The notes below the pieces were generated by a model that made no database searches, was not told the origin of the DNA, and was given only the letters and a program-made list of their open reading frames with translations. Source: Roseiarcus sp963775575 (GTDB lineage: Bacteria; Pseudomonadota; Alphaproteobacteria; Rhizobiales; Beijerinckiaceae). From it: a stretch of 64,000 nucleotides of DNA. Positions 16,510 through 25,187 of this stretch are shown in pieces. The stretch spans positions 1,178,001 to 1,242,000 of the forward strand of contig CAVZJG010000002.1 in NCBI GenBank assembly GCA_963775575.1. The letters are read 5' to 3'. The stretch's first letter is position 1. The number at the start of each line of letters is the position of its first letter. The translations under genes and the position numbers were made by a program.

Positions 16510-16614
16510 TCCGAACGCCGTACCTGCGGCTCCGCCCGGCTTCGCAAGACCTGGGCCCGTGAACGCGGCTTACCTGAGCGCCCGGAGCTTTTCCCCTAGC
16601 GAAAGGTTCCCCCG

Positions 16615-17490
16615 ATGGCTCAAGAAGCCCCAAACTGGTACGTCCAGGCCTATATCGACCGCGCAATCGAGGTCTTCCAGGCAAAAGGCCACAAGCTGCG
16701 CGGCATGTATACGCAGCCCGCGCGCATCCAGGCCAACGTCGTCAACTGGATGATCGCCGGCAAGGGCGAAGCGGTGCCGCTGGTGCGCGGCGGCATGGGC
16801 TCGGCGATGAACGCCTCCCGCACGACCGTCTCCGCCACCATGGCCGACTGGCAGGCCGCCGACTGGGTGTGGCAGGTCGACATCGCCAAGATGACCGCCA
16901 ACGAAATGGAGGTCGTCCAATCGACCTGCGGCATGGCGCTCGGCCGCCGCGCCGACCTGATCCCGATTGGCGTGATGAACGCCGCCTCGCTGACCGTCGT
17001 CTCCGACGGCGCGACCGCCAACGCCAACGGCACCGGCTTCACCCTGCCGATGGCGCTGGCGGGCTTGCAGACCCTGGAAAGCCAGGACGTCGAGATCGAC
17101 GATGGCGACGTCTTCTGCGGGCTGCCGTCGCTCGCCTGGAACCAGTTCATGAGCTACCGCCAGGTCAACGACGCCGACTGGGTCGGCTACGACGGCCAGC
17201 CCTACAAGGCCGGCATGAAGTTCAAGAATTGGAACGGCTGCAAGTGGTTCCTGATGTCGGACCGCTACGCGCAGTCGCCCGGCCCCTCGTACCAGCAGGA
17301 CTTCTTCGTCTGGCACAAGAAGGCTCTCGGGTTCGCGATGAACTATGACATCAAGTCGGTCGTGACCTGGGAAAACATCTTCTCCGGCTGGTATCACAAC
17401 AACATCTTCGCGGCCACGGCGGCGGTGTTGCTGCCGGCCGGCATCATCCGCTTCCGCATCAACCCGCTGAGCGCGATCACGGTGAATTAA
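16615..17490 (+). CDS. Major capsid protein
   Basis: 291 aa, the expected size and position for the head shell subunit after scaffold. Identified by order and by its general look: 'PNWYVQAYIDRAIEVFQAKG', 'GDVFCGLPSLAWNQFMSYRQ', 'DRYAQSPGPSYQQDFFVWHK' and a C-terminal strand 'GIIRFRINPLSAITVN'. HK97-type fold is assumed. AAAGG lies about ten bases before the ATG. No processing site is obvious. Confidence 0.8.
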   Translation: MAQEAPNWYVQAYIDRAIEVFQAKGHKLRGMYTQPARIQANVVNWMIAGKGEAVPLVRGGMGSAMNASRTTVSATMADWQAADWVWQVDIAKMTANEMEVVQSTCGMALGRRADLIPIGVMNAASLTVVSDGATANANGTGFTLPMALAGLQTLESQDVEIDDGDVFCGLPSLAWNQFMSYRQVNDADWVGYDGQPYKAGMKFKNWNGCKWFLMSDRYAQSPGPSYQQDFFVWHKKALGFAMNYDIKSVVTWENIFSGWYHNNIFAATAAVLLPAGIIRFRINPLSAITVN

Positions 17491-17498
17491 GAACGGAA

Positions 17499-17567
17499 GG
17501 CAGCAGGCGATAGGCAGTAGGCAACAGGCCCACTCGCCCTTCCGCCTACTGCCACCTGCCTACCGCC
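17499..17567. repeat. 69-nt heptad palindrome, copy 1
   Basis: Five left heptads beginning GGC (GGCAGCA, GGCGATA, GGCAGTA, GGCAACA, GGCCCAC), a 10-nt spacer, then three right heptads beginning GCC (GCCTACT, GCCACCT, GCCTACC) plus GCC. The arms pair in register; GGCAGTAGGC (17513-17522) and GCCTACTGCC (17544-17553) match perfectly. It fills most of the gap between the capsid gene and the next start, ending 22 bases before the ATG. Confidence 0.85.
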
Positions 17568-17589
17568 CTCTTCCCGCACGGAGAACACC

Positions 17590-17892
17590 ATGGCCTATTC
17601 ATCGACTTACGGCCTCAGCCGCGTCGCCTTCCTCGGCTATTACGGCGACGCCGGCACCCCCGGCACGCCGACCACGCAGAAATCGCTGTGGGGCTACGTC
17701 ACCGCCGACGCCGCGGCGACCGTCGAGAACGGCGGCTATTTTCCGGCCACGCTCTATACCCAGCTTAGCCTCGGCGACGTGATCATGGCCGTCATGGCCT
17801 GCAACGGAACGCCGGTGATCAAGAATTACGTGGTCACCGCCTCAGGCTCGGGCGGGATCACCGTCGCGCTGCAAACCGCGAGCGCCGGTTGA
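17590..17892 (+). CDS. Capsid-adjacent small protein (possible head decoration)
   Basis: 100 aa, flanked on both sides by the 69-nt palindromes. Beta-rich with Gly/Thr (SRVAFLGYYGDAGTPGTPTT, IVVTASGSGG-like end). Similar proteins follow the capsid gene in related podophages, and its size suits a head decoration or head-fibre protein, but this is not shown by the sequence. Confidence 0.6.
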   Translation: MAYSSTYGLSRVAFLGYYGDAGTPGTPTTQKSLWGYVTADAAATVENGGYFPATLYTQLSLGDVIMAVMACNGTPVIKNYVVTASGSGGITVALQTASAG

Positions 17893-17897
17893 AAGAG

Positions 17898-17966
17898 GGC
17901 AACAGGCAAGTGGCAGCGGGCAATCGGCCCGCTGCGCTTCCTGCCTGCTGCCAGTTGCCTGTCGCC
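17898..17966. repeat. 69-nt heptad palindrome, copy 2
   Basis: Same architecture and exact length as the copy 399 bases upstream: heptads GGCAACA, GGCAAGT, GGCAGCG, GGCAATC, GGCCCGC, a 10-nt spacer, then GCCTGCT, GCCAGTT, GCCTGTC, GCC. The 24-nt outer arms are 21/24 complementary. It ends 17 bases before the GTG of the tail-tube A gene, leaving room only for its ribosome site (GGAG). Confidence 0.85.
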
Positions 17967-17983
17967 TCTCGCGGAGCGAGCTT

Positions 17984-18661
17984 GTGGGCTACACCCCGAT
18001 CCGGATCGCCAACATGGCGCTCGCTTCGTTCGGCGCGGCGCCGATCCAGACGTTCGAGAACGGCGCCGCCGATGCGACGCCGGCGGGATCGACCGTCGCG
18101 CTGCTCTATCCGCTGGTCATCCGCGGCCTCTTCGCGGAATACCCGTGGAATTTCGCCAAGGTCACCGTCCCGCTCGATCAGCTCGCCGAGACGCCGCTTT
18201 CCGACGGCCTGCTGCCCTCCGGCTGGCAGCTCGCCTTCGCGCTGCCCGACGATTTCATCGGGTTGCCAGAGCGCATCCTCGCCAACAACCGCTATCCCGA
18301 CGGGCCGGAAACGCGCTTCGAGATCCAGGGCGCGACCGTCTACACCAACCAGCTGGCGCTGTGGGCGATCGGCACGGTCTACGTCGACGAAGCGGACTGG
18401 CCGGATTATTTCAGCGCCGCCGCGGTCGCCTGTTTCGCCGCCGAGATCTACTCGCCGATCACCGGCAACGGCCCGCGCCTCGCCGATCTCCGCGCCGACG
18501 CCTGGGGCAGCCCGCAAGAGAACCGCCTCGGCGGCAAGCTCGGCAACGCGCGGCGCATCGACTCCAGAGCCAACCCGAGCCGCGTCATCACCCACAATCC
18601 GCTGATCGACGTCCGCACGGCGACGATCGAGGTCATTCCGACCGGCGCGACGTATCCTTGA
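17984..18661 (+). CDS. Tail tubular protein A-like (T7 gp11 type)
   Basis: 225 aa, GTG start with GGAG eight bases before. Forms the ring joining portal to tail nozzle in T7-like phages. Family pattern: 'IANMALASFGAAPIQTFENG', 'EYPWNFAKVTVPL', 'ALPDDFIGLPERIL', and the acidic 'YVDEADWPDYFSAAAVACFA'. The last 45 bases are included in the tandem duplication that follows. Confidence 0.85.
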   Translation: MGYTPIRIANMALASFGAAPIQTFENGAADATPAGSTVALLYPLVIRGLFAEYPWNFAKVTVPLDQLAETPLSDGLLPSGWQLAFALPDDFIGLPERILANNRYPDGPETRFEIQGATVYTNQLALWAIGTVYVDEADWPDYFSAAAVACFAAEIYSPITGNGPRLADLRADAWGSPQENRLGGKLGNARRIDSRANPSRVITHNPLIDVRTATIEVIPTGATYP

Positions 18662-20211
18662 GAAGGGCGAAGCACGATGGCCGGCCGTCCCGGTAAATAC
18701 CAGCCCCGCTTCACCGCCGGCCAGCTCGACGCGCTGATGCAGGCCAACACCGACCTCGACGCCTACAGCAAGGGCGCGGCGGCGATGGTCAACCTGCGGC
18801 CGCTGCCGCAGGGCGGCGTCACCGCGCGCGGCGGCCTGATGAAGATCGACCACCTGCGCGGCGCGCTGAACTCCCTGGCGCTGACCGGCGGCCCGGCGCT
18901 GCCGATCTCGGCGCTCGCCGTCGGCGCGAACACCACCGTCGCGACCTATTCCTTGCCGTCCGGCCAATGGCTGTCGGCGGTCGACGTCGTCGCCTTCGGC
19001 GGCGCGCTTTCCGGCGGCGCGGCGCCGACCTGGTCGCAACCCAACCCGCCGGAAAGCCCACTGGTCGCCGGAACGATCCAGGTCTTCTATCTCGTCGGCG
19101 CGACGTGGACGCAGCTCGACCGGACGCTCGGCTTCGTCGATACCCTGCGCACGCGCCGCTTCGCTCGTCCCGTCGGCCAAAGCGTCGCGGCGACGCAAAT
19201 CAAGGTCGTCGTCAATTGCACCACGACCGGCGGCGCAACATTCTATGCCGCGTCGATCGCCGCCTGGGACGACTGGGGCGGTCCGGTCGCCGCCGTCGTC
19301 AAGCCGTTCAGCTTCGAGAGCGGCGTCGCTTACGACATGGTCTTCACGCCGGGAAATATCGAGGTCTACTCGACCGGCGCCGCCGCCGCGCGGCTCGCCT
19401 CGATCCCGACGCAGAACGGCGACGATCGAGGTCATTCCGACCGGCGCGACGTATCCTTGAGAAGGGCGAAGCGCGATGGCCGGCCGTCCCGGTAAATACC
19501 AGCCCCGCTTCACCGCCGGCCAGCTCGACGCGCTGATGCAGGCCAACACCGACCTCGACGCCTACAGCAAGGGCGCGGCGGCGATGGTGAACCTGCGGCC
19601 GCTGCCGCAGGGCGGCGTCACCGCGCGCGACGGCCTGATGAAGATCGACCGCCTGCGCGGCGCGCTGAACTCCCTGGCGCTGACCGGCGGCCCGGCGCTG
19701 CCGATCTCGGCGCTCGCCGTCGGCGCGAACACCACCGTCGCGACCTATTCCTTGCCGTCCGGCCAATGGCTGTCGGCGGTCGACGTCGTCGCCTTCGGCG
19801 GCGCGCTTTCCGGCGGCGCGGCGCCGACCTGGTCGCAACCGAACCCGCCGGAAAGCCCACTGGTCGCCGGAACGATCCAGGTCTTCTATCTCGTCGGCGC
19901 GACGTGGACGCAGCTCGACCGGACGCTCGGCTTCGTCGATGCCCTGCGCACGCGCCGCTTCGCTCGTCCCGTCGGCCAAAGCGTCGCGGCGACGCAAATC
20001 AAGGTCGTCGTCAACTGCACCACGCTCGGCGGCGCAAAATTCTATGCCGCGTCGATCGCCGCCTGGGACGACTGGGGCGGTCCGGTCGCCGCCGTCGTCA
20101 AGCCGTTCAGCTTCGAGAGCGGCGTCGCTTACGACATGGTCTTCACGCCGGGAAATATCGAGGTCTACTCGACCGGCGCCGCCGCCGCGCGGCTCGCCTC
20201 GATCCCGACGC
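18617..20211 (+). repeat. Tandem duplication of ~796 bp in the tail-tube genes
   Basis: Copy A is 18617-19412 and copy B 19416-20211, offset by 799 bases, with three bases (aga) between them. Each contains the 3' end of the tube A gene, the spacer with its ribosome site, and the first ~245 codons of the tube B gene. The copies differ at roughly ten positions, including Gly/Asp, His/Arg and Thr/Leu codon changes near 18832, 18851 and 19229. So the duplication is not brand new. Confidence 0.92.
18677..19495 (+). pseudogene. Truncated duplicate of tail tubular protein B
   Basis: Encodes ~245 residues nearly identical to the N-terminus of the 853-aa protein encoded downstream, then runs out of frame at the duplication joint (after SIPTQNGDD) and stops at 19495, overlapping the full gene's start by 20 bases. 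It keeps the same ribosome site and an open frame, so a 272-aa N-domain fragment may be made. Either a by-product of duplication or a tolerated short form. Confidence 0.8.
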
Positions 20212-22037
20212 CGATCGGCGCCGCGCAAATCCCGACGTTCAAATGGACGCAGGAACTGGCGACGATGTTCGTGACGTCCCAGGCCTTCGCGCCGCTGGAG
20301 ATCCAGCGCCAGGGCTCGGACGTCGAGTGGAATATTCAAAACGCCGTCTTCCCCACCATTCCGCTCTACGACTTCGGCGACGTCGTCTACGCCAACGCCA
20401 TCCCGGCGGTGTGGACGCTGACCTTCGTCAACTTCGACACCCGGCTCGCCAACACCGCGCCGCCGGTGCCGACCAACGGCTGCCAGTATACCATCAGCGT
20501 CAATGGCGTCCCTTGCACGGCGCAGCAGCAGCCATCGCCGGGCAACTGGAGCACAAGCAACTGGACTTCAACCGCCGCCGCGATCCAGGCGGCGGTCTCG
20601 GCCATCCCCGGCGTCGCGGCCGGCGTCACCGTGCGGATGACCGAGACCATCCAGGACTTCAGCGAATTCGATCTGACCTTCGCCGGCCTCGGCAACGAAG
20701 GCGACGGCTGGGCGGTCTCCGGCGCGGCGCTCGACAAGGCCGACGCGGCGATCACCGCGGCCAAGACCGTGGTCGGCGTCGACGGCGGCGAGCCGATCAT
20801 GTCGTCGACCCGCGGCTGGCCCGGCGCCTGCTGCCTCACCCAGGAGCGGCTGCTGCTCGGCGGCTTCCCGCAACTGCCGCTGTCGATCCTGTTGAGCGAA
20901 GTGGGAAACCCCTACCAGCTCGACACGCGCTTGACCGCCTCGGCGTCGCCGTTCCTGATCACCCTGGACGGCCAGGGCAACGAAACCATCCTCGACATCC
21001 ATATCGGCCGCGCGCTCGAGGCGTTCACCACCCTCGGCGAATACTGGTTCGAGCCCGGCGCGCTGTCGGCGACTTCGCCGCCGACGGTGGTGTGGTCGAC
21101 CTCGAACGGCATCGCGCCCTCCGTCGACCCGATCGAGAGCGAGGGCCTGACCACCTTCGTCCACGCCAGCCAAGGGCTGCTGCTGGAATATTCCTACCAG
21201 TGGCAGGTGCAAAACTTCACCGCCAAGTCGATCTCGACCTCGTCGTCGTCGCTGGTGCAGGGCGTCGTCGACAACGCGCTGCAGCGCGCGACCGAGGGCG
21301 TCGACACCAACCGCCATTATCTCGCGCTGGCGAGCGGCGAGGCGACGCTGCGCGCGACGATGAACTCGGAGCAGATCAACGCCTTCGCCGCGCTCGAAAC
21401 CGACGGCGAATTCCAGGCGGTCGATTGCAACGCGGCGGCCGAGGTCAACTGGATCGTCCAGCGCCAGGTCAACGGGAGCCCGGTGCAATTCCTCGAAAAG
21501 ATGGTTCCCGGCCTATGGCTCGACGGGGCCGAGACTTTCGCCGTCACGGCGGGACAGTCGACCATCTCCGGCCTGACCGACTTCATCGGCGCGACGGTCT
21601 GGGCGATCGTCGACGGCTATCCGCAGGGGCCGTTCACGGTCGGCGCGGGCGCGTCGATCGCTCTCGCCTTCGCCGCGCTCGCCAACGGCGCGGCGACCGT
21701 CGGCCGCTGGACGGCGCCGGTCGTGACCACGCTGCCGGTTCCCCGCGACGTCGGCCCGCGCACCGTGGTGCGCCGCCCCGCCCGCATCCACACCGTCCGC
21801 CTCAACCTCGTCGATACGACCAACATCGCGATCGGCGCCAATGGCGGCGGACCCTGGGACTGCCCGCTCTTCCGCTTCGGCGGCCTCGCCGACGTTCCGC
21901 CCTCGGCGCAGCCTTACACCGGCTGGACGGCGCTCGAGGGGCTGCCCGGCTTCCAGGAGGACGCGCAGGCGACCATCACCCAAACCCGGCCGGGCGCGCT
22001 GACCGTGACCGGCGTCGTCGTCGAGGTCGATCTATGA
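19476..22037 (+). CDS. Tail tubular protein B-like (T7 gp12 type nozzle)
   Basis: 853 aa, matching the ~800-residue nozzle proteins of T7-like tails. N-terminal 'GKYQPRFTAGQLDALMQANT' with 'KGAAAMVNLRPLPQGGV' is the family signature. Mid-protein segments (PGACCLTQERLLLGGFPQLP; SEGLTTFVHASQGLLLEYSY) and 'NRHYLALASGEATLRATMNS' are typical of gp12. The C-terminus has a beta-domain (GPWDCPLFRFGGLAD). It should form the hexameric tube end and touch the host surface. Confidence 0.87.
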   Translation: MAGRPGKYQPRFTAGQLDALMQANTDLDAYSKGAAAMVNLRPLPQGGVTARDGLMKIDRLRGALNSLALTGGPALPISALAVGANTTVATYSLPSGQWLSAVDVVAFGGALSGGAAPTWSQPNPPESPLVAGTIQVFYLVGATWTQLDRTLGFVDALRTRRFARPVGQSVAATQIKVVVNCTTLGGAKFYAASIAAWDDWGGPVAAVVKPFSFESGVAYDMVFTPGNIEVYSTGAAAARLASIPTPIGAAQIPTFKWTQELATMFVTSQAFAPLEIQRQGSDVEWNIQNAVFPTIPLYDFGDVVYANAIPAVWTLTFVNFDTRLANTAPPVPTNGCQYTISVNGVPCTAQQQPSPGNWSTSNWTSTAAAIQAAVSAIPGVAAGVTVRMTETIQDFSEFDLTFAGLGNEGDGWAVSGAALDKADAAITAAKTVVGVDGGEPIMSSTRGWPGACCLTQERLLLGGFPQLPLSILLSEVGNPYQLDTRLTASASPFLITLDGQGNETILDIHIGRALEAFTTLGEYWFEPGALSATSPPTVVWSTSNGIAPSVDPIESEGLTTFVHASQGLLLEYSYQWQVQNFTAKSISTSSSSLVQGVVDNALQRATEGVDTNRHYLALASGEATLRATMNSEQINAFAALETDGEFQAVDCNAAAEVNWIVQRQVNGSPVQFLEKMVPGLWLDGAETFAVTAGQSTISGLTDFIGATVWAIVDGYPQGPFTVGAGASIALAFAALANGAATVGRWTAPVVTTLPVPRDVGPRTVVRRPARIHTVRLNLVDTTNIAIGANGGGPWDCPLFRFGGLADVPPSAQPYTGWTALEGLPGFQEDAQATITQTRPGALTVTGVVVEVDL

Positions 22038-22615
22038 GCAACATGGTCCCGGCCCTGAGCGGCGGCGGCGCCCCGATGCAGATTCCCGACGCGGCCGGCA
22101 ACGGCCTCAGCGGCATGGGATCGCCGGCGCCCGGCTCGGCTCTGATGGGGCAATCCGCGCAGACGATCGGCTCCATCCAGACGGGCTCGTCGGTCCTCGA
22201 CGGCCTCATGCAAATGGGCGCGGATCAGAGCAAGGCGTCCTCGTACCAGATCCAGGCTGGCGAATGGGGGACGCAGGCCAAGGACGAATTCGTCATGGGG
22301 ACCAACCAGGTCTCCAATCTGAAAAATCAGTACCTCAACGCCATCGGCACGGGAACGACGCGGATGGCCGCCGGCGGCCTCGACGTCGGCCAAGGCGCCG
22401 GCGCGCAGAGCCGCACGACGATCGGCCAGAACGCGGCCACCGCCGAGCAAAACGACATGCTCGCGTCCGATATCCGGGCGCGGCGCGACGCGATCAACCA
22501 GATCCAGGCCAACGCGGCGGCGGACCAGGCGAACCTCGCGGCGAAGCTCGCGCTGGTGGGAGGGTTCCTGAACACGGGCGCCCAGGCGATGAGCGCGGGA
22601 ACGGCGGGGGGCTGA
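22034..22615 (+). CDS. Internal virion protein (T7 gp14-like)
   Basis: 193 aa in ATGA overlap with tube B. The section 'RMAAGGLDVGQGAGAQSRTT' followed by a long Ala/Gln helix (IRARRDAINQIQANAAADQA) matches the layout of gp14-type ejection proteins, which enter the host outer membrane during infection. The N-terminal 60 residues are Gly/Met/Pro-rich. Assignment rests on pattern and position. Confidence 0.65.
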   Translation: MSNMVPALSGGGAPMQIPDAAGNGLSGMGSPAPGSALMGQSAQTIGSIQTGSSVLDGLMQMGADQSKASSYQIQAGEWGTQAKDEFVMGTNQVSNLKNQYLNAIGTGTTRMAAGGLDVGQGAGAQSRTTIGQNAATAEQNDMLASDIRARRDAINQIQANAAADQANLAAKLALVGGFLNTGAQAMSAGTAGG

Positions 22616-22616
22616 C

Positions 22617-25187
22617 ATGCCATCGATCTACGGCTCGCAAAACCCCGGCCCCGGCGCGCTGCCGACCTTCGACGCCGACGTCCAGCAGGTGACCCGCGTC
22701 CGCGAATTTCCTGGGATAGCCGGCCAGGAAGGCGCGGCGGTGTTCGGCAAGCTGTCGCAGAAGCTGGGCTCGTGGGAGGACCGCGCCGCGACCGACGAGG
22801 GCGTCCAACAGGGCAAGGTCGCCGGCCTCGACCCCAACTATCGCCCCGACCAGGACGAGAGCTTGCGCGGCATCGCGCGGCGCAACGCCGCCGACATGAC
22901 TTACGCCAACACGCTGGTAGCGAACGCCCGAAACGACACCAGCGGCGCCTGGGAGTGGTATCAGCAGCTGCCGCCGGGCGGCCGCGACCCGGCGATGCTG
23001 GCGCGAAAGCTCGGCGATATCCAGACCGACTACAACCAGAACCACGTCTTCGACGCGGTGCGCGGCGGCTTCAACGACGCCTTCTCGAAAATGGCCGACC
23101 CTTACCTCAGGGGCGCTGAGGCCGACGCCGACGCGCGATTGCGCGACCAGACCAAGGCGAGCTTCCTGGTCAACCAGAATTCGGCCCGCGCCGCCGGGAT
23201 GCGCGTCGCCTCGATCCCGTCGTCGTCCGACGCCGACCTCGCCGCGATCGCCGCGCAGCACGACGCCGCGGTCAACCAGGCGGTCTATCAGGGCGCCTAT
23301 TCCGAGAGCCAGGGCGTCGAGGTCAAATCCGGCTTCCGCCAGGACCTGCTCGGCCAGCGCGCCTGGACCCTCTTCCAGAACACGCCGGACGACAAAAAGG
23401 GCGAATTCGCCGCCAATTTCCATGACGCCTTCGGGAGCGCCGCGCTCCCCCTCCCGCGCGGCAACAATCCCGGCAATATCGAGGACGGCCCGTTCGCGCG
23501 CTCGCAGCCGGGCTATTCCGGCGCATCCGGGCGCTTCGCGACTTTCGACAGCCCCGAGAACGGCGCGGCGGCGCTCGCCGCCAACCTCGGCTCCTACGCG
23601 CGCCGGGGCGTCGCGACGCTCAACGCGCTGACCGCCAAGTGGGCCCCCGCCGGCGACGGCGCCAACGACCCGACCGCCTACGCCAAGACGCTGGGAAAGG
23701 CGATCGGCGTCGACCCCGACGCCAAGATCAACCTCGCCGATCCCGCCGTCGCCGCCAAGCTCGTGCCGGCGATGGCCGCGGTCGAACAGGGCCACGCGGT
23801 GGCGCTGCGCGGCGCCGGCGCGACCGCCGGCCTCGCCCCGGACACCGTCTTCAAGCTGGAAGGCCAGATGAATTCCGCCTTGCGCGCGCAGGGCTCGCAG
23901 GCCGAGCACGCGGAGAAGCTGGCGATCGCCGACATCGGCGGCGACCTCAAGCAGATGGAGGCCGGCCTCGACGCGCCCGACGCCGAATGGGCGGCCAAGC
24001 GCGGCGAATACGCCGCGTCGCCCGATCCCGTCGTCGCCCAGGAATTCGCCAGCGCCGACCGCATCCGCTCGATGTACGCCGGTTTCAAGGGCCTGCCGCC
24101 GGCCGAGGTCGAAGCGCGGGTCTCGGCGATGGAGGCGCAAGCCGCCAGGACCGGCGTCGCCGCCGACGGCGCGCGGATCATCGAAGCTGGGCGGAAGTAC
24201 GCCAAGACCCTGCGCGACAGCTTCGACAAGGACCCGCTGTCGCGCGCCGCCCAGGACGGCGTCATCCCCGCCGTCGCGGCGCTCGATTTCTCCAGCGCCG
24301 GCGCGCTCGCCTCGAGCCTTCGCAACCGCGTCGCGGCGGCCGACCAGGTCGCCCAGCATTACGGCCTGGCGCGCGCGCCGCTGGTGACGCCCGACGACCG
24401 CGAGACGGTCAAGCAGATCGCCGCCGCCGGCGGCGAGCCGATGGTGCGGACGGCGGCGACGGTCGCCCGCGTCCTTGGCCCTCGCGCCAGCGACTTTTTG
24501 TCGCAGGTCGGCGGCGACGCGCCGCAATTCGCCCACATGGGCCGCCTCGCGGCGATGGGCGGCGACGCGAGCTTCTTGCGCGACGCCGGGCTGGCGATCG
24601 CGCAAGACCATCAGGAGGGCTCGAAATTCGAGCGGCCGCCGGCCGAAGCGCTCAATCGGATGGCCTCGACCGTCTACGGCTCGGCGTTCCGCGCCATCCC
24701 CGATTTCGCCGCCGGCGCGAAAGCGCTGGCGTCGAGCGCCCTCGCCGCGCAGGCGATGCGCGAGGGCTACGATCTCAAGGCCATCCCCGGCAGCGCGACG
24801 ACCCAGGCGCTGCAAAAGGCGGCCGGCGCGACCTTCGTCGGCAGCACGCGATACGGCGGCGTCGACTGGAAGGGTTCCGACCAGGTGCTCCTGCCGGGCG
24901 CGATGCGCGCCGGCCAGCTGGCGACGGTTCTCAAGTCGATCGTCGACGCCGACCTTCTCCGGCCCGGCGCTACGCCCAAAGCGCTTGATGGGACGGTGAT
25001 GAGGGCCTCGCAGCTGCAGGGGCTGCGTTTCACCTCGCTCGGGCCCGGCGTCTATCTCCTCAGCAAAGGCGATCCCGCGGGCGACGACCCGGAATGGGTC
25101 ACGCGGGGCGACGGCGGCCGCTTCATGCTCGACCTCAACGCGCTCGAGCCGCGGCTCCGTCAGCGCGTTCCCGGAGCCTATAAGTGA
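22617..25187 (+). CDS. Virion protein with peptidoglycan-hydrolase-like domain
   Basis: 856 aa, second of the internal virion genes. Residues ~280-390 carry 'RGNNPGNIEDGPFARS', 'GRFATFDSPENGAAALAANL', 'GVATLNALTAKWAP' and 'DPTAYAKTLGKAIGV', the pattern of virion lysozyme/transglycosylase modules that thin the cell wall at DNA entry. The rest is long helical sequence rich in Ala, Asp and Gln. Likely counterpart of T7 gp15/gp16 functions; the catalytic acid cannot be fixed by eye. Confidence 0.75.
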   Translation: MPSIYGSQNPGPGALPTFDADVQQVTRVREFPGIAGQEGAAVFGKLSQKLGSWEDRAATDEGVQQGKVAGLDPNYRPDQDESLRGIARRNAADMTYANTLVANARNDTSGAWEWYQQLPPGGRDPAMLARKLGDIQTDYNQNHVFDAVRGGFNDAFSKMADPYLRGAEADADARLRDQTKASFLVNQNSARAAGMRVASIPSSSDADLAAIAAQHDAAVNQAVYQGAYSESQGVEVKSGFRQDLLGQRAWTLFQNTPDDKKGEFAANFHDAFGSAALPLPRGNNPGNIEDGPFARSQPGYSGASGRFATFDSPENGAAALAANLGSYARRGVATLNALTAKWAPAGDGANDPTAYAKTLGKAIGVDPDAKINLADPAVAAKLVPAMAAVEQGHAVALRGAGATAGLAPDTVFKLEGQMNSALRAQGSQAEHAEKLAIADIGGDLKQMEAGLDAPDAEWAAKRGEYAASPDPVVAQEFASADRIRSMYAGFKGLPPAEVEARVSAMEAQAARTGVAADGARIIEAGRKYAKTLRDSFDKDPLSRAAQDGVIPAVAALDFSSAGALASSLRNRVAAADQVAQHYGLARAPLVTPDDRETVKQIAAAGGEPMVRTAATVARVLGPRASDFLSQVGGDAPQFAHMGRLAAMGGDASFLRDAGLAIAQDHQEGSKFERPPAEALNRMASTVYGSAFRAIPDFAAGAKALASSALAAQAMREGYDLKAIPGSATTQALQKAAGATFVGSTRYGGVDWKGSDQVLLPGAMRAGQLATVLKSIVDADLLRPGATPKALDGTVMRASQLQGLRFTSLGPGVYLLSKGDPAGDDPEWVTRGDGGRFMLDLNALEPRLRQRVPGAYK

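Noticed and set aside
17858..20339. Very long minus-strand open frames opposite the tail-tube genes (563 and 331 codons)
   Set aside because: They are Arg/Asp/Gly-rich shadows of GC-rich coding sequence, partly repeated only because the plus-strand genes are duplicated.
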